From assembly GCA_029945445.1 (NCBI GenBank), contig JAQSCO010000060.1, positions 310,001-374,000 of the forward strand: a DNA stretch of 64,000 nucleotides, given 5' to 3'. Every line of letters starts with the position of its first letter. Position 1 is the first letter of the stretch. Below, piece by piece: positions 43,327 through 52,069 of the stretch. Under the pieces are notes generated by a model. That model saw nothing but the letters and a program-made list of their open reading frames with translations, was not told the origin of the DNA and searched no databases. The DNA is from Lacunisphaera sp. Lineage in GTDB: Bacteria; Verrucomicrobiota; Verrucomicrobiia; Opitutales; Opitutaceae. The position numbers were made by a program, and so were the translations under genes.

Positions 43327-44802
43327 CTATTGTTCCAGCGCTGCCTCCAGCTGGCGGCTGGCGCTGCGCAGCACTTCGAGCCGGGCATAGCGCTTGTTGT
43401 CCGCGGGCACCAGATGCCAGGGTGTGCGCTCCTTGTCGGTCAGCGCCAGCATGTCGCCCACTGCGATCTCGTAGGCTCCGCGCTGGCGCCGGTTGCGCCA
43501 GTCCTCGTGGTTCATCTTGTGCCGCTTGTGCGGCGTGGCCTCGCGCTCCCGGAACCGCCGCAGCTGCTCCGCGTGCGAGACGTGCAGCCAGTATTTCAGG
43601 ACGACGGTGCCGTGCGCGCTGAGTTGCTGTTCGAATTCGTTGATCTCGGCGTAGGCGCGCTGCCACTCGTCCTCCCGGCAGAAACCCTCGATGCGCTCCA
43701 CCAGCACGCGGCCATACCACGAACGGTCGAAGACGACCATGCGGCCGTTGCGCGGGATGTCGCGCCAGAAGCGCCAGAGATAATGCGCGTGCTTCTCCTC
43801 CGCCGTGGGCTTGGCCACCGGAATCACGCGGTAGTCCCGCGGGTCGATGGCGCTGGTCAGGCGGCGGATGACGCCACCCTTGCCCGCGGCGTCCCAGCCC
43901 TCAAAGGCGAAAACGATGGAGCGCCCCGATTCCAGGGTCGCCCGCACGGCCCGGTTGAGCCGGCCGAGCCACTTTTCGCGGAGGCTGTCGTAGTCCTTCT
44001 CGGTGAGGTCCTGATCCAGCGGCAAAGTCTGCAGCCGCCGCAGGCCCGAGGGTCGCAGTGATTCCACCCGGCGCGGCCGGGCGGCGCGGACCAGCCGGGC
44101 CATCCGCCTCTGTTGCTGCCGGAACTGGGTGAGCAGGAAGCGCCCGACCTCCAGGTCGCGGGCCCGCTCGTCCTCGGAATCGATGATCGTCCAGCGCGCG
44201 CCGGGCCGGTCGGTCTTTTCGCGGATGAGTCGCGCGGTCTCCGCCAGCCGTTGGTAGATGCGGTGATGGTGCCAGTCCTCGTCGCTTACGCGCCAGGCCG
44301 TAGCTGGATCGGCGCGCAGGGTGCGCAGCCGGCGGCCCTGCGCCTCCTGGGAGATTTGCAGCCAGATCTTGACGATGAGCGTGCCACCGTCGGCGAGCTG
44401 CTTTTCAAAATCGCGGATGCGTTCCGCCTCCTCGACGATGTGGCCGAGCGCCCGCGTGCTGCGCGCCTCCTCGCGGAGGGTCTCGGTATACCACGAACCG
44501 GCATAAAGTCCGATCCGCCCAATGCCCGGCAGGCTGCGCCAGAACCGCCACTGGTGCGGATGCGCCAGCTCCTCGTCGGTCGGCGCATGGTAGGAGAAGG
44601 TCTCCACCCCGCGCGGATCAAGCCACTCGGCGAGCGTGTTGAGCAGGTTGCCGCGCCCGGCGCCCTCGGGCCCGGCGAGGATCAGCAGCACCTTGAACGG
44701 CACGTGCTTCAGTTCCACCTGTAATTGCACCAATTGTTCGCGCAACCGGGTGGCGCGGACTTGATAGGTCCGCTTCGGCATCCGGAGCTTGGTTTTTCCC
44801 AT
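43327..44802 (-). CDS. two-domain polyphosphate kinase 2 family protein (polyphosphate:AMP phosphotransferase type)
   Basis: 491 residues from the ATG at 44802. Two PPK2 domains are fused. The N-terminal one has an altered P-loop (LILAGPEGAGRGN) and lacks several catalytic residues. The C-terminal one is complete (FAFEGWDAAGKGGVIRRL, VFDRSWYGRVLVERIEGF, KYWLHVSHAEQLRRF). This is the layout of class II PPK2 enzymes, which use polyphosphate to phosphorylate AMP to ADP. A single-domain PPK2 is divergent across 195 bp, so the two could work in series from AMP to ATP. Confidence 0.9.
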   Translation of the reverse strand: MGKTKLRMPKRTYQVRATRLREQLVQLQVELKHVPFKVLLILAGPEGAGRGNLLNTLAEWLDPRGVETFSYHAPTDEELAHPHQWRFWRSLPGIGRIGLYAGSWYTETLREEARSTRALGHIVEEAERIRDFEKQLADGGTLIVKIWLQISQEAQGRRLRTLRADPATAWRVSDEDWHHHRIYQRLAETARLIREKTDRPGARWTIIDSEDERARDLEVGRFLLTQFRQQQRRMARLVRAARPRRVESLRPSGLRRLQTLPLDQDLTEKDYDSLREKWLGRLNRAVRATLESGRSIVFAFEGWDAAGKGGVIRRLTSAIDPRDYRVIPVAKPTAEEKHAHYLWRFWRDIPRNGRMVVFDRSWYGRVLVERIEGFCREDEWQRAYAEINEFEQQLSAHGTVVLKYWLHVSHAEQLRRFREREATPHKRHKMNHEDWRNRRQRGAYEIAVGDMLALTDKERTPWHLVPADNKRYARLEVLRSASRQLEAALEQ

Positions 44803-44997
44803 GCGGCCCTGAAAGTGCCGCGCGCTCCTGCAATGTCGAGCCGGGGATATCCCGTTCCGGGCCGCGCCGGGAACCCCGGGCGCTGCCAGCATGTCACGAC
44901 CGTGTTAAATCCCGCCCCAATCGCGGGGCCGCCGCCCGCGGCTGCTTGCTACGACGGCGTTATCGGCTTTTATACCCCGACTTCCCCCTCCTTCTCC

Positions 44998-45933
44998 ATG
45001 CCTCCACCCAAAGAGCCCGCCAATTCCGAAAACGAACTCATGAAACGCGTCCATCGCGAACTCATCGACGACTATGATGAGGAGCTCGAGATGGAGCGGG
45101 AGGACTGGGAGCACCTCACGCCCGGCGCGGCCGCCCGCCCGGTGGAGTCGGATACCTCGATGGCGACCCGGAACAAGTATTTCAAGGAGCTCTTCCGGCT
45201 GCAGGGCGAGCTGGTGAAGATGCATGACTGGATCGTGCACACCGGCCACCGGCTGGTGATCGTCTTCGAGGGGCGCGACGCCGCGGGCAAGGGCGGCGCG
45301 ATCAAGCGCATCACGCAGCGGCTGAACCCGCGCGTGGCCCGCGTGGCGGCCCTGCCGGCGCCGTCCAGCCGGGAGAAGACGCAGTGGTATTTCCAGCGCT
45401 ACATCGCGCACCTGCCGGCGGCCGGCGAGATGGTGCTCTTCGACCGCAGCTGGTATAATCGCGCCGGCGTGGAACGGGTCATGGGTTTCTGCACCGACGA
45501 GGAATACGAGGAGTTCTTCCGCTCGGTGCCCGACTTTGAGAAGATGCTCGCGCGCTCCGGCATCCAGATCATCAAATACTGGTTCTCCATCCCCGACGAG
45601 GAACAGGAGTTCCGGTTCCGCTGCCGCATCAACGACCCGCTCAAGCAGTGGAAGCTGAGCCCCATGGACCTCGAGTCGCGCAAGCGCTGGGAACTCTACA
45701 CCAAGGCCAAGGAAGTCATGTTCAAGCGCTCGCACATCCCCGAGGCCCCGTGGTGGGTCGTGCAGGGCAAGGACAAGAAAAAGTGCCGGCTCAACTGCAT
45801 CGCCCACCTGCTCTCGCAGGTGAAATACTCCGAGGTCCCGCACAAGCCCGTCAAACTGCCGCCGCGCGACCACTCGCCCGACTACCGCCGCGAGCCGGTC
45901 AATCCGAAGATGCTCGTGCCGGAAGTCTACTGA
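44998..45933 (+). CDS. ppk2: polyphosphate kinase 2 (single domain, ADP-type)
   Basis: 311 residues from the ATG at 44998. Walker A is VFEGRDAAGKGGAIKRI, and the lid module gives LFDRSWYNRAGVERVMGF, PDFEKMLARSGIQIIKYWFS and WELYTKAKEVMF. This pattern fits class I PPK2 enzymes, which convert ADP to ATP, or GDP to GTP, with polyphosphate. An acidic N-terminal helix (DDYDEELEMEREDWEHL) precedes the domain. It is divergent from the two-domain paralogue, and its stop overlaps the convergent histone-like gene by 7 bp. Confidence 0.93.
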   Translation: MPPPKEPANSENELMKRVHRELIDDYDEELEMEREDWEHLTPGAAARPVESDTSMATRNKYFKELFRLQGELVKMHDWIVHTGHRLVIVFEGRDAAGKGGAIKRITQRLNPRVARVAALPAPSSREKTQWYFQRYIAHLPAAGEMVLFDRSWYNRAGVERVMGFCTDEEYEEFFRSVPDFEKMLARSGIQIIKYWFSIPDEEQEFRFRCRINDPLKQWKLSPMDLESRKRWELYTKAKEVMFKRSHIPEAPWWVVQGKDKKKCRLNCIAHLLSQVKYSEVPHKPVKLPPRDHSPDYRREPVNPKMLVPEVY

Positions 45934-46304
45934 GCCGGCGGGGCCGACGGAGCCTGATACGCTGCCGGCGGGATTTCGACCGGCCCCGCGACGATCTCCG
46001 GCCGGAGCGGCGCTGTGACGGGCGCGGGACGCGGCCGTTTCGCCGCGGGCTTCGGCGCCGGGCGCTTGCGCGCAGGTATCTTCACGGCCAGCGCGGTCAT
46101 TTCCGCCTTCAGGGCCTTGACGGCCTTGCGGAGCTTTTTCGCGACCTTCCGGGCCTCCTTGAATTTCTGCTTGGCGGTGCGGCAGCCCAGCTTGGCCAGT
46201 TTGGCGGTCCGTTTGGCGTTGTCGGCCTGCTTTTGGGCCGCGGCAATCCGGGCAATGAGCTTCTTGCGGGCTGCGATGGTAGCGGGGGAAGTCTTAGTCG
46301 TCAT
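45927..46304 (-). CDS. lysine/alanine/proline-rich histone-H1-like protein
   Basis: 125 residues from the ATG at 46304. The first 80 residues are a highly basic helix with Ala/Lys repeats (AARKKLIARIAAAQKQADNA, KFKEARKVAKKLRKAVKAL). The rest is an unstructured Pro/Ala/Arg tail (KRPAPKPAAKRPRPAPV). Such proteins bind DNA or RNA non-specifically as nucleoid components. No domain is certain. It converges on the PPK2 gene with a 7-bp overlap of the coding ends. Confidence 0.78.
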   Translation of the reverse strand: MTTKTSPATIAARKKLIARIAAAQKQADNAKRTAKLAKLGCRTAKQKFKEARKVAKKLRKAVKALKAEMTALAVKIPARKRPAPKPAAKRPRPAPVTAPLRPEIVAGPVEIPPAAYQAPSAPPAQ

Positions 46305-46434
46305 GGTGGGAGCGGGAGGCGGGGACAATCCCCACCTTAAATAACCCCAGATCGGACGGCAATGTTCCGAATGTTACATTTTTTCGGCTCCTTCCGCCCG
46401 AAAACATGCCGCCGCACACTCCGGTGCCGGCTTC

Positions 46435-47202
46435 TCAGGCCATCGACCCAGCCCTTCGCCCTTTGCCCTTGGGCGGCTCCGGCGCCTCCGCCGGCAGCAT
46501 GCTTTGCTCCGCCGCCACCAGCCCCGCCTGGGCGGACACCGCATCGGGCGCCTCCAGCAGCTCGTCCAGTATCCTCGTCTTGCGCGCCAGCAAGCAGAGC
46601 CGCGCCAGCGTGTGCAGATGGATGTCTTCGCTCTGACAGCAGAGCAGGAAGAACAGCCGGGAAGCCCGGCCGTCGGGCGCGCCAAACGGGATGGCCTGGA
46701 TGGTCCGCCCGAGCACGATGAACGAGCGCTCGAAGCGGAAGGGCTGCTGCTGACGGGCATGCAGCAGCGCCAGCCCCCCGGGCAGCGCGGTCGAGCACAG
46801 TGTCTCGCGTTCCTCGACGCTGTCGCGCAATTCCCGCGGATCAGACACCCGGCCCGTGCGCTCCGCCAGCCCGACCATTTCGCGGATCACCGCCGCCTTG
46901 GTCTTCGCCGGCAGCGCCAGGTCGATGTTCTCCGGCTGCAGCAGCGCCGGGATGAGCGCCGCACGGGGGAAAAGCAGGCGCGAGGCCGGCATCATCCGCT
47001 TGTGATACCAGTCCAGGCTCTGGCCCGGCAGGCGCAGCAGCCGTTGCGAGGCCCAGTCGTCGATTTCCTCGCGCACAAACAGCATCCGGCCACCCCGCAT
47101 GGTGACGGGCAGGTCGCCGTCCTTGATGAGCTTCTCAACGTGGCGGCGCGCCACGTGCAGGTGGTCGGCCAGCTCGTCGATGTTCAGGGTGCGATGCGGC
47201 AT
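46435..47202 (-). CDS. PTS EIIA (PtsN-like) domain protein with N-terminal DNA-binding helix-turn-helix
   Basis: 255 residues from the ATG at 47202; nine more codons are possible upstream. Residues 1-55 form an excisionase/MerR-like helix-turn-helix (LNIDELADHLHVARRHVEKLIKDGDLP). Residues about 80-225 form an EIIA domain of the fructose/nitrogen type (KTKAAVIREMVGLAERTG, RETLCSTALPGGLALLHAR) with the expected phospho-His148. The C-terminus is low complexity. A PTS phosphorylation state could thus control DNA binding directly. No EIIB/EIIC or PtsO/PtsI gene is in the window. Confidence 0.85.
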   Translation of the reverse strand: MPHRTLNIDELADHLHVARRHVEKLIKDGDLPVTMRGGRMLFVREEIDDWASQRLLRLPGQSLDWYHKRMMPASRLLFPRAALIPALLQPENIDLALPAKTKAAVIREMVGLAERTGRVSDPRELRDSVEERETLCSTALPGGLALLHARQQQPFRFERSFIVLGRTIQAIPFGAPDGRASRLFFLLCCQSEDIHLHTLARLCLLARKTRILDELLEAPDAVSAQAGLVAAEQSMLPAEAPEPPKGKGRRAGSMA

Positions 47203-47296
47203 GACGGCGCAAGCTACTGCAATTTCCACCCACGGGAAAGTTCTTTTGCCGAAGTGGAACGTGACCTTCCGCCGTCGCCGGGCCTATGGCGGACAG

Positions 47297-47323
47297 GCCG
47301 GGCACGCTTTGCCCCCGCCCGGC
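47297..47323 (-). terminator. possible terminator hairpin
   Basis: GCCGGGC/GCCCGGC arms with a 13-nt loop, 14 bp after the stop of the gene at 47337-47897 on the minus strand. No T run follows, so termination, if any, would need Rho. Confidence 0.35.
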
Positions 47324-47336
47324 GGCCGGGTTCCCC

Positions 47337-47897
47337 CTAATTTGCCAGGGGCACGGCCACCGGCTCGGCCTTCGGCTTGGGCGGGCCGACGAGCACGCCG
47401 AGGTGCTCCTGGATCTTCTGGAAAAACTCCACGTTCAGGTCGCCCACCGGCACCTCATAGTTCTGGTGCGTCGCCATATGCTCGTAGATGTGGCGCTGCC
47501 CGTCCTCCGTCCGGCCGCGGAGCTTGATGAGCTTCTTGCGTTCCAGCATGAGCGCCAGGAACTGGAGCAGGGGCGTGTTGATCGCACTGGGTTCGGCCGC
47601 CGGATCAGCCAGCGTGATGAACAGGTTGTCCGCGGTGAGCTTCAGGGTCAGGGCCGGGTTCTCGTCGGCCTTGCGCTGCTTGAAGGCCACGACCCAGCGG
47701 CAATACACGAAGGCCGGGGGCATGAAGCGCCCATCCTCCGCCTCCAGCAGGTCGCGCCGGGCGATCTCGCCCGTGAGCGACGCGGCGCCGGGCACCGGGA
47801 CCTCGCGCACGAGATAGCTGACCACGCGGTCGTTCTCCTGCAAGTCGCGTCCGCTGACGAAACACTTGGTGGCGATAGGGTGAAGATTCAGCTCCAT
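47337..47897 (-). CDS. conserved-looking protein of unknown function
   Basis: 186 residues, no signal peptide or membrane helix. The start is fixed by MELNLHPIATKCFVSGRDL, followed by QENDRVVSYLVREV and VYCRWVVAFKQRK. Two cysteines in the N-terminal half do not form a recognised zinc site. The C-terminal half is helical (TPLLQFLALMLERKKLIKLRGRT, DLNVEFFQKIQEHLGVL). Codon use matches the neighbours, so it is a real gene. I cannot assign a role. It is divergent from the metallophosphatase across about 54 bp. Confidence 0.78.
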   Translation of the reverse strand: MELNLHPIATKCFVSGRDLQENDRVVSYLVREVPVPGAASLTGEIARRDLLEAEDGRFMPPAFVYCRWVVAFKQRKADENPALTLKLTADNLFITLADPAAEPSAINTPLLQFLALMLERKKLIKLRGRTEDGQRHIYEHMATHQNYEVPVGDLNVEFFQKIQEHLGVLVGPPKPKAEPVAVPLAN

Positions 47898-47951
47898 GGG
47901 CGTTTTCTTGTTTACCCTCGGCGGACTTGAACGCTAGCAAAATTACCACCG

Positions 47952-48614
47952 ATGAGCGGACGACTAATTGCCGTGGGCGACATCCATGGCTGCCACAAGG
48001 AATTCAGCGACCTGCTGGACAAGCTGGACCTGAAGAAGGACGACCGTCTGGTGCTGCTCGGCGACCTGATCAGCCGCGGCCCCGACAGCGGCAAGGTCGT
48101 CGAACTGGCCCGCGAGCACGCCACGGCCTCGCTCCTCGGCAACCACGAACTGCGCCATCTCAACTACCGTCGCACGGACGACCCGAGCCACCTGAAGAAA
48201 TATGACTACGAGACGATGAAGCAGCTGCGCGGCAAGGACTGGGACTACCTTGAGTCCATGAAGCTCACCTACGAGGACGCGGAGCTCGGCGTGGTGTTCG
48301 TCCACGGCGGGTTTCTGCCGGACCGGCCGTGGCCGCGACAGCCGGCCCGCATTGTCACCCGCATCCAGGTCGTCGGCAAGGACGGCGAGCCGCACAAGCG
48401 CGCCGAGATGCCCGACGCACCGCACTGGTCGACACTATGGGAGGGTCCGCCCTTCGTCGTCTACGGTCACACCCCGCGCGAGGAGGTCGCCCGCACCAAG
48501 TGGACGCTCGGCATCGACACCGCCTGCGTGCTCGGCGGCAGTCTCACCGCCTACCTTCTCCCTGAAAAACGGATTGTGCAGGTGAAGGCGCGCGAGCGAT
48601 ACTACAACCCATGA
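47952..48614 (+). CDS. metallophosphoesterase (serine/threonine protein phosphatase/ApaH-like)
   Basis: 220 residues. The metal-binding triad of the PPP family is complete: AVGDIHGCHKEF, LLGDLISRGPDS and LLGNHELRH. A downstream histidine is supplied by FVHGGF and VYGHTP. Related proteins are PrpA-type phosphatases and diadenosine tetraphosphatases, so either phosphoproteins or Ap4A may be the substrate. The stop overlaps the isochorismatase-family start as ATGA, indicating coupled translation. Confidence 0.9.
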   Translation: MSGRLIAVGDIHGCHKEFSDLLDKLDLKKDDRLVLLGDLISRGPDSGKVVELAREHATASLLGNHELRHLNYRRTDDPSHLKKYDYETMKQLRGKDWDYLESMKLTYEDAELGVVFVHGGFLPDRPWPRQPARIVTRIQVVGKDGEPHKRAEMPDAPHWSTLWEGPPFVVYGHTPREEVARTKWTLGIDTACVLGGSLTAYLLPEKRIVQVKARERYYNP

Positions 48615-49162
48615 CCGCCCCCGCCGCCCCGCCGACGCTGCTGTGTATCGACCTGCAGCCGGCGTTCCTGGCGGCGATCCCCGAAGTCCAGCGCGTACAC
48701 TGGCGCTGCTCCTTCGCCCTCGAAGTGGCCCGGGGGCTCGGCCTGCCCGTTGTGTTCACGGAGCAGGTGCCGGCCAAGCTGGGCCACACCGCGGCGGACT
48801 TGCTGGCCCTCGCGGAAAAGCCCGTGGTGCTGGGCAAGGACGCATTCTCCGCCTTCGGTGACAAGGCGATCGCCGCGCACTTCAAGGCCAGCGGGGCGAA
48901 ACACCTGTTGGTTTGCGGCATCGAGACGCCGGTCTGTGTTTACCAGACCGCGCGCGACGCCCGGCAGGCGGGCTATCACGTCACCGTGCTGGTCGACTGC
49001 GTCGGCGCCCGCCGGGCCGATGATGCCACGGCTGTGCTGGCGCATCTCGCGCAGGCCGGCTGCAGTGTGCTGCCCGCTGAGACGGTCTTCTACGCGCTGC
49101 TCCGCGACGCCCAGCACCCTTTCTTTCGCGCCTATACTCAGCTGGTGAAGAAATATAGCTAA
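48611..49162 (+). CDS. isochorismatase-family cysteine hydrolase
   Basis: 183 residues. The catalytic triad of the family can be read: Asp14 in LCIDLQPAF, Lys76 in VLGKDAFSAF and Cys109 in LVCGIETPVCVYQTARDA. Lack of a fused ArCP domain and the short length point to the nicotinamidase/YcaC-like hydrolase branch rather than siderophore synthesis. The substrate is unknown. It is coupled to the upstream phosphatase. Confidence 0.9.
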   Translation: MTAPAAPPTLLCIDLQPAFLAAIPEVQRVHWRCSFALEVARGLGLPVVFTEQVPAKLGHTAADLLALAEKPVVLGKDAFSAFGDKAIAAHFKASGAKHLLVCGIETPVCVYQTARDARQAGYHVTVLVDCVGARRADDATAVLAHLAQAGCSVLPAETVFYALLRDAQHPFFRAYTQLVKKYS

Positions 49163-49265
49163 GTCGCCGGAGAGCACTCCAGGGAAACGGGCCTGAATAA
49201 AGGCGGAATCAGGCAAGGGAAATTCCGAGCTTTGGTCTTATTGATTGTCTCATGGATATTCAGGG

Positions 49266-49292
49266 GAGCTTGGATGTTGGAGCTTGGAGCTT
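49266..49292. repeat. AGCTTGGA short tandem repeat
   Basis: GGAGCTTGGATGTT is followed by GGAGCTTGGAGCTT, about 30 bp before the YhaM-like gene. The sequence around it (49200-49265) is AT-richer than the neighbours and non-coding. It looks like a third interspersed intergenic repeat family. Confidence 0.55.
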
Positions 49293-49320
49293 CGCCCCTT
49301 TCCGGTTTTAGTTCCCGAGC

Positions 49321-50310
49321 ATGTCTGACATCTCCACCCCGCTCGCCGTGCGCGACGTCAAGGCCCTCGACCGCACGGGCGGCGACACCTTCACGAGCGT
49401 GCTGCTCATCAAGCGCCTCGCCGAACGCCCGACCAAGACCGGCAATCCTTTCCTCGCCGTCGAGCTGGGCGACAAGACCGGCTCGTTCACGGTGAACTGC
49501 TTCAGCGACAACCCGGCCTTCGAGTTCTTCAAGGGTCTCAAGGAGGGCGCCATCGTCCGCCTCGAGGCGAAAGTGGACTACTATCAGAACCGCCTCTCCC
49601 CCCGCCTGCTGCGCGCCGAACAAATCACGGCCGACCAGCTCAGCGGCTCGGCGCTCATGGCCAACCTCGTCGAGACGGCCCCCGAGGACGTCGAGGCGCT
49701 CTGGACGGAGTTCCACAGCCACATCGCCGCCATTGGGCACGCCGACCTGCGCGCGACCGTGCAGGCGGTGTTCGAGGAGATCGGTGAGCAGTTCCGCAAC
49801 TCTCCCGCGGCCGTCGCCATGCACCACGCCTACCGGCACGGCCTGCTTGAGCACACCGTGCACATGGCCCGGGCGGGCCGCGCCTTGTTCCCGCTCTATC
49901 CCGAGATCGACGCCGACCTTGCCCTCGCGGGCATCCTCGTCCACGACACCGGCAAGGTCATTGAATATCAGGGCGACCTCGTCACTTCGCGCAGCCGCCG
50001 GGGCATCCTGCAGGGCCACGTCGTGCTCGGCTACCAGCTCGTCCGCAAGGCCGGGCTCAAGGCCAAGCTCAACGCCGACCTGCTCGAGCGTCTCGAGCAC
50101 ATTGTGCTCAGCCACCAGGGCGAACTCGAGTGGGGCGCCGCCGTCATCGCCGCCACGCCGGAGGCCGTGTTCGTCGCCAAGATCGACGACCTCGACGCCA
50201 AGATGGGCATGGTGCAGAAACTTCTCCGCCAGGCCGGCGAGCACGACGAGTTCTCCGACAAGCACCTCGGCCTGAACGCGCAGCTCCTGCTCAAGAAGCC
50301 GGTGAAGTGA
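49321..50310 (+). CDS. YhaM-like 3'-5' exoribonuclease (OB fold plus HD domain)
   Basis: 329 residues. The N-terminal OB fold (FLAVELGDKTGSFTVNCFSD, EGAIVRLEAKVDYYQNRL) binds nucleic acid. The HD domain carries HHAYRHGLLEHTVHM and LAGILVHDTGK, then VLSHQGELEWGA. The order and length match YhaM/Cbf1-type 3'-5' exonucleases, which trim RNA and single-stranded DNA in a metal-dependent way. It stands alone, with a repeat-rich leader upstream. Confidence 0.9.
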   Translation: MSDISTPLAVRDVKALDRTGGDTFTSVLLIKRLAERPTKTGNPFLAVELGDKTGSFTVNCFSDNPAFEFFKGLKEGAIVRLEAKVDYYQNRLSPRLLRAEQITADQLSGSALMANLVETAPEDVEALWTEFHSHIAAIGHADLRATVQAVFEEIGEQFRNSPAAVAMHHAYRHGLLEHTVHMARAGRALFPLYPEIDADLALAGILVHDTGKVIEYQGDLVTSRSRRGILQGHVVLGYQLVRKAGLKAKLNADLLERLEHIVLSHQGELEWGAAVIAATPEAVFVAKIDDLDAKMGMVQKLLRQAGEHDEFSDKHLGLNAQLLLKKPVK

Positions 50311-50323
50311 CCGGCGCGATCGA

Positions 50324-50743
50324 CTAGCCTGCCACGAGACGGTAGGAAACGTAGGCGCCGCCAAAGCTCACCGCAGCGGCCAGGGCGCCGCACACCACTT
50401 TGCCCCAGACCGGGAGTACGCGCCAATGCCGCCGTCCCCAGCCCCACAAGGCGCGCAGCCGGACCTCGCCCCAGTCCAGCAAGCGGGCAATGGAGCGCGA
50501 CTCGGCGGCCAGCAAGCCGCCCGCAAAGAAGAAAAACAGGATGGCCGGTCCGGGCAGGAACGCCTCGGCCACGCCGATGACAAAGAGCACGAGGGCGAGC
50601 AGCAGACGGAGAGCCCGCCGGACGCGGGCCGCCCAACTGGCATCCTTGCGGGCCGCCCGGGCGGCTTCATAGCGGGCCACGAACCGGTGGCCAGGTCGTC
50701 CGTCCTTTAGTGCCCGCCAGTGTTGCCGGAGCCATTTGCGCAT
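50324..50743 (-). CDS. small membrane protein with PGPGW-type motif
   Basis: 139 residues from the ATG at 50743. A basic N-terminal third (RPGHRFVARYEAARAARK) is followed by two or three membrane helices. The family loop VAEAFLPGPAILFFFFAGGLLAAES resembles proteins annotated as transmembrane PGPGW. A final hydrophobic segment (VVCGALAAAVSFGGAYVSY) ends the protein. Function unknown. It is the last gene of the minus-strand pil cluster, 41 bp behind pilC. Confidence 0.75.
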   Translation of the reverse strand: MRKWLRQHWRALKDGRPGHRFVARYEAARAARKDASWAARVRRALRLLLALVLFVIGVAEAFLPGPAILFFFFAGGLLAAESRSIARLLDWGEVRLRALWGWGRRHWRVLPVWGKVVCGALAAAVSFGGAYVSYRLVAG

Positions 50744-50784
50744 GATGAAGCAGACAGCCGAACGCGGCACCCGTTCACTGGAAT

Positions 50785-52068
50785 CTACGTCAGCAGCTGC
50801 ACGATCCGCACAATCGGCAGGAAGAGAGCGATGACGATCGTGCCGACGACCAGCGCGAGGAAAAGAATCAGGATCGGCTCGATCAGCGAGCTCAGGCCGG
50901 CGACGGCATGGTCGACCTCGTCCTCATAGATCTCGGCCACCTTGCCGAGCATCTCGGGCAACCGGCCGGTGTGCTCGCCGACGTCGATCATGCTCGTGAC
51001 CATTGGCGGGAAGACATCGGTCGCTTCCAGCGGCCGCGCGACGGGCGCGCCTTCCTTCACGCGGTCATGCACGTCGGTGATGGCGTCGCCGATGCGCGAG
51101 TTGCCGCAGGTGTCCCGCGTGATCAGCAGCGCCGGCAAGATGGGCACGCCGCTCGACAGCAGCGTGCCCAGCGTGCGACCGAAGCGGGCGACGATGCCCT
51201 TGAGGAAGAGATCGCCGAAGGGTGGCAACCTGACCAAGAGCGTGTCGAGCAGGCGCGCGCCGGCGTGGGTCTTGGCGAAGAGCTGCAGGACGATCCACCC
51301 GGCCACCAGCAGGCCCAGCGCGACGATGAAATGATTCTTCACCGTGTCGCTGACCGTGAGCACAAACTGCGTGAGCGCCGGCAGCGGCGCGCCCTTGAGC
51401 AGGTCGGCGAAGATCTGCTTGAACTTCGGCACGACGAACACGAGCAGGCCGACGAGAATGAGCACCGCCACGGCCAGGACGATGACCGGGTAGACCATCG
51501 CCGCGGTGATCTTGCCGCGCAACTGGAGGCTCTTTTCCTGGAAGCGCGCGAGCCGGTCGAGCACCACGTCGAGCACCCCGCCCGCCTCGCCGGCTTTGAT
51601 CATGTTGAGGTAGAGCCGGTCGAACACCCGTGGGTGCTGCGCCATCGCCTCGGACAACGTGCCGCCGGACTTGATGGCTTCGGTCAGCGACTCCATGACG
51701 CGCCTAAACCCCTGGTTGCGCTCCTGCCGCGCCAGCACCTCGAGTCCGCGCAGCAGCGGCATGCCGGCCTTGAGCAATGTGGCCAGCTGCCGGGTGAAGA
51801 TGGAAAGCTCCTTCCGCGTTACGATGCGGCCGAAGGGCAGGCGCAGTTCCAACTTCAGGCCCTTGCCGGCGGGCTTGGACGCAGGCTTGGCTTCGAGCGG
51901 CTTCGCGGCCCGCAGGGACGGAGGCCCTCCAACCTGGGCGGCCACGTCCGTGGGAAACAGACCCTGCCCGCGCAGGATGACGGCGACCTGCTTGACGTCA
52001 GGAGCGTCGAGCAGGCCGGTCTTCTCCGCGCCCTGCGCGTCGATGGCGGTATAGGCGAAGCGCGGCAT
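50785..52068 (-). CDS. pilC: type IV pilus/type II secretion platform protein PilC/GspF
   Basis: 427 residues: MPRFAYTAIDAQGAEKTG is the classic N-terminus. Two repeated T2SSF cytoplasmic domains (FTRQLATLLKAGMPLLRGL and GTLLSSGVPILPALLITRD) alternate with three membrane segments (VYPVIVLAVAVLILVGLLVFVV, the one near FIVALGLLVAGWIVL, and IEPILILFLALVVGTIVIALFLP). It anchors the assembly ATPase at the inner membrane. Only one base separates it from the upstream ATPase gene. Confidence 0.93.
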   Translation of the reverse strand: MPRFAYTAIDAQGAEKTGLLDAPDVKQVAVILRGQGLFPTDVAAQVGGPPSLRAAKPLEAKPASKPAGKGLKLELRLPFGRIVTRKELSIFTRQLATLLKAGMPLLRGLEVLARQERNQGFRRVMESLTEAIKSGGTLSEAMAQHPRVFDRLYLNMIKAGEAGGVLDVVLDRLARFQEKSLQLRGKITAAMVYPVIVLAVAVLILVGLLVFVVPKFKQIFADLLKGAPLPALTQFVLTVSDTVKNHFIVALGLLVAGWIVLQLFAKTHAGARLLDTLLVRLPPFGDLFLKGIVARFGRTLGTLLSSGVPILPALLITRDTCGNSRIGDAITDVHDRVKEGAPVARPLEATDVFPPMVTSMIDVGEHTGRLPEMLGKVAEIYEDEVDHAVAGLSSLIEPILILFLALVVGTIVIALFLPIVRIVQLLT

Positions 52069-52069
52069 C

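Noticed and set aside
46370-46420. Hairpin TTTTCGG/CCGAAAA as terminator behind the EIIA gene
   Set aside because: The stem is short (7 bp) with a 10-nt loop and no T run in the correct sense. It may equally be part of the promoter of the histone-like gene.
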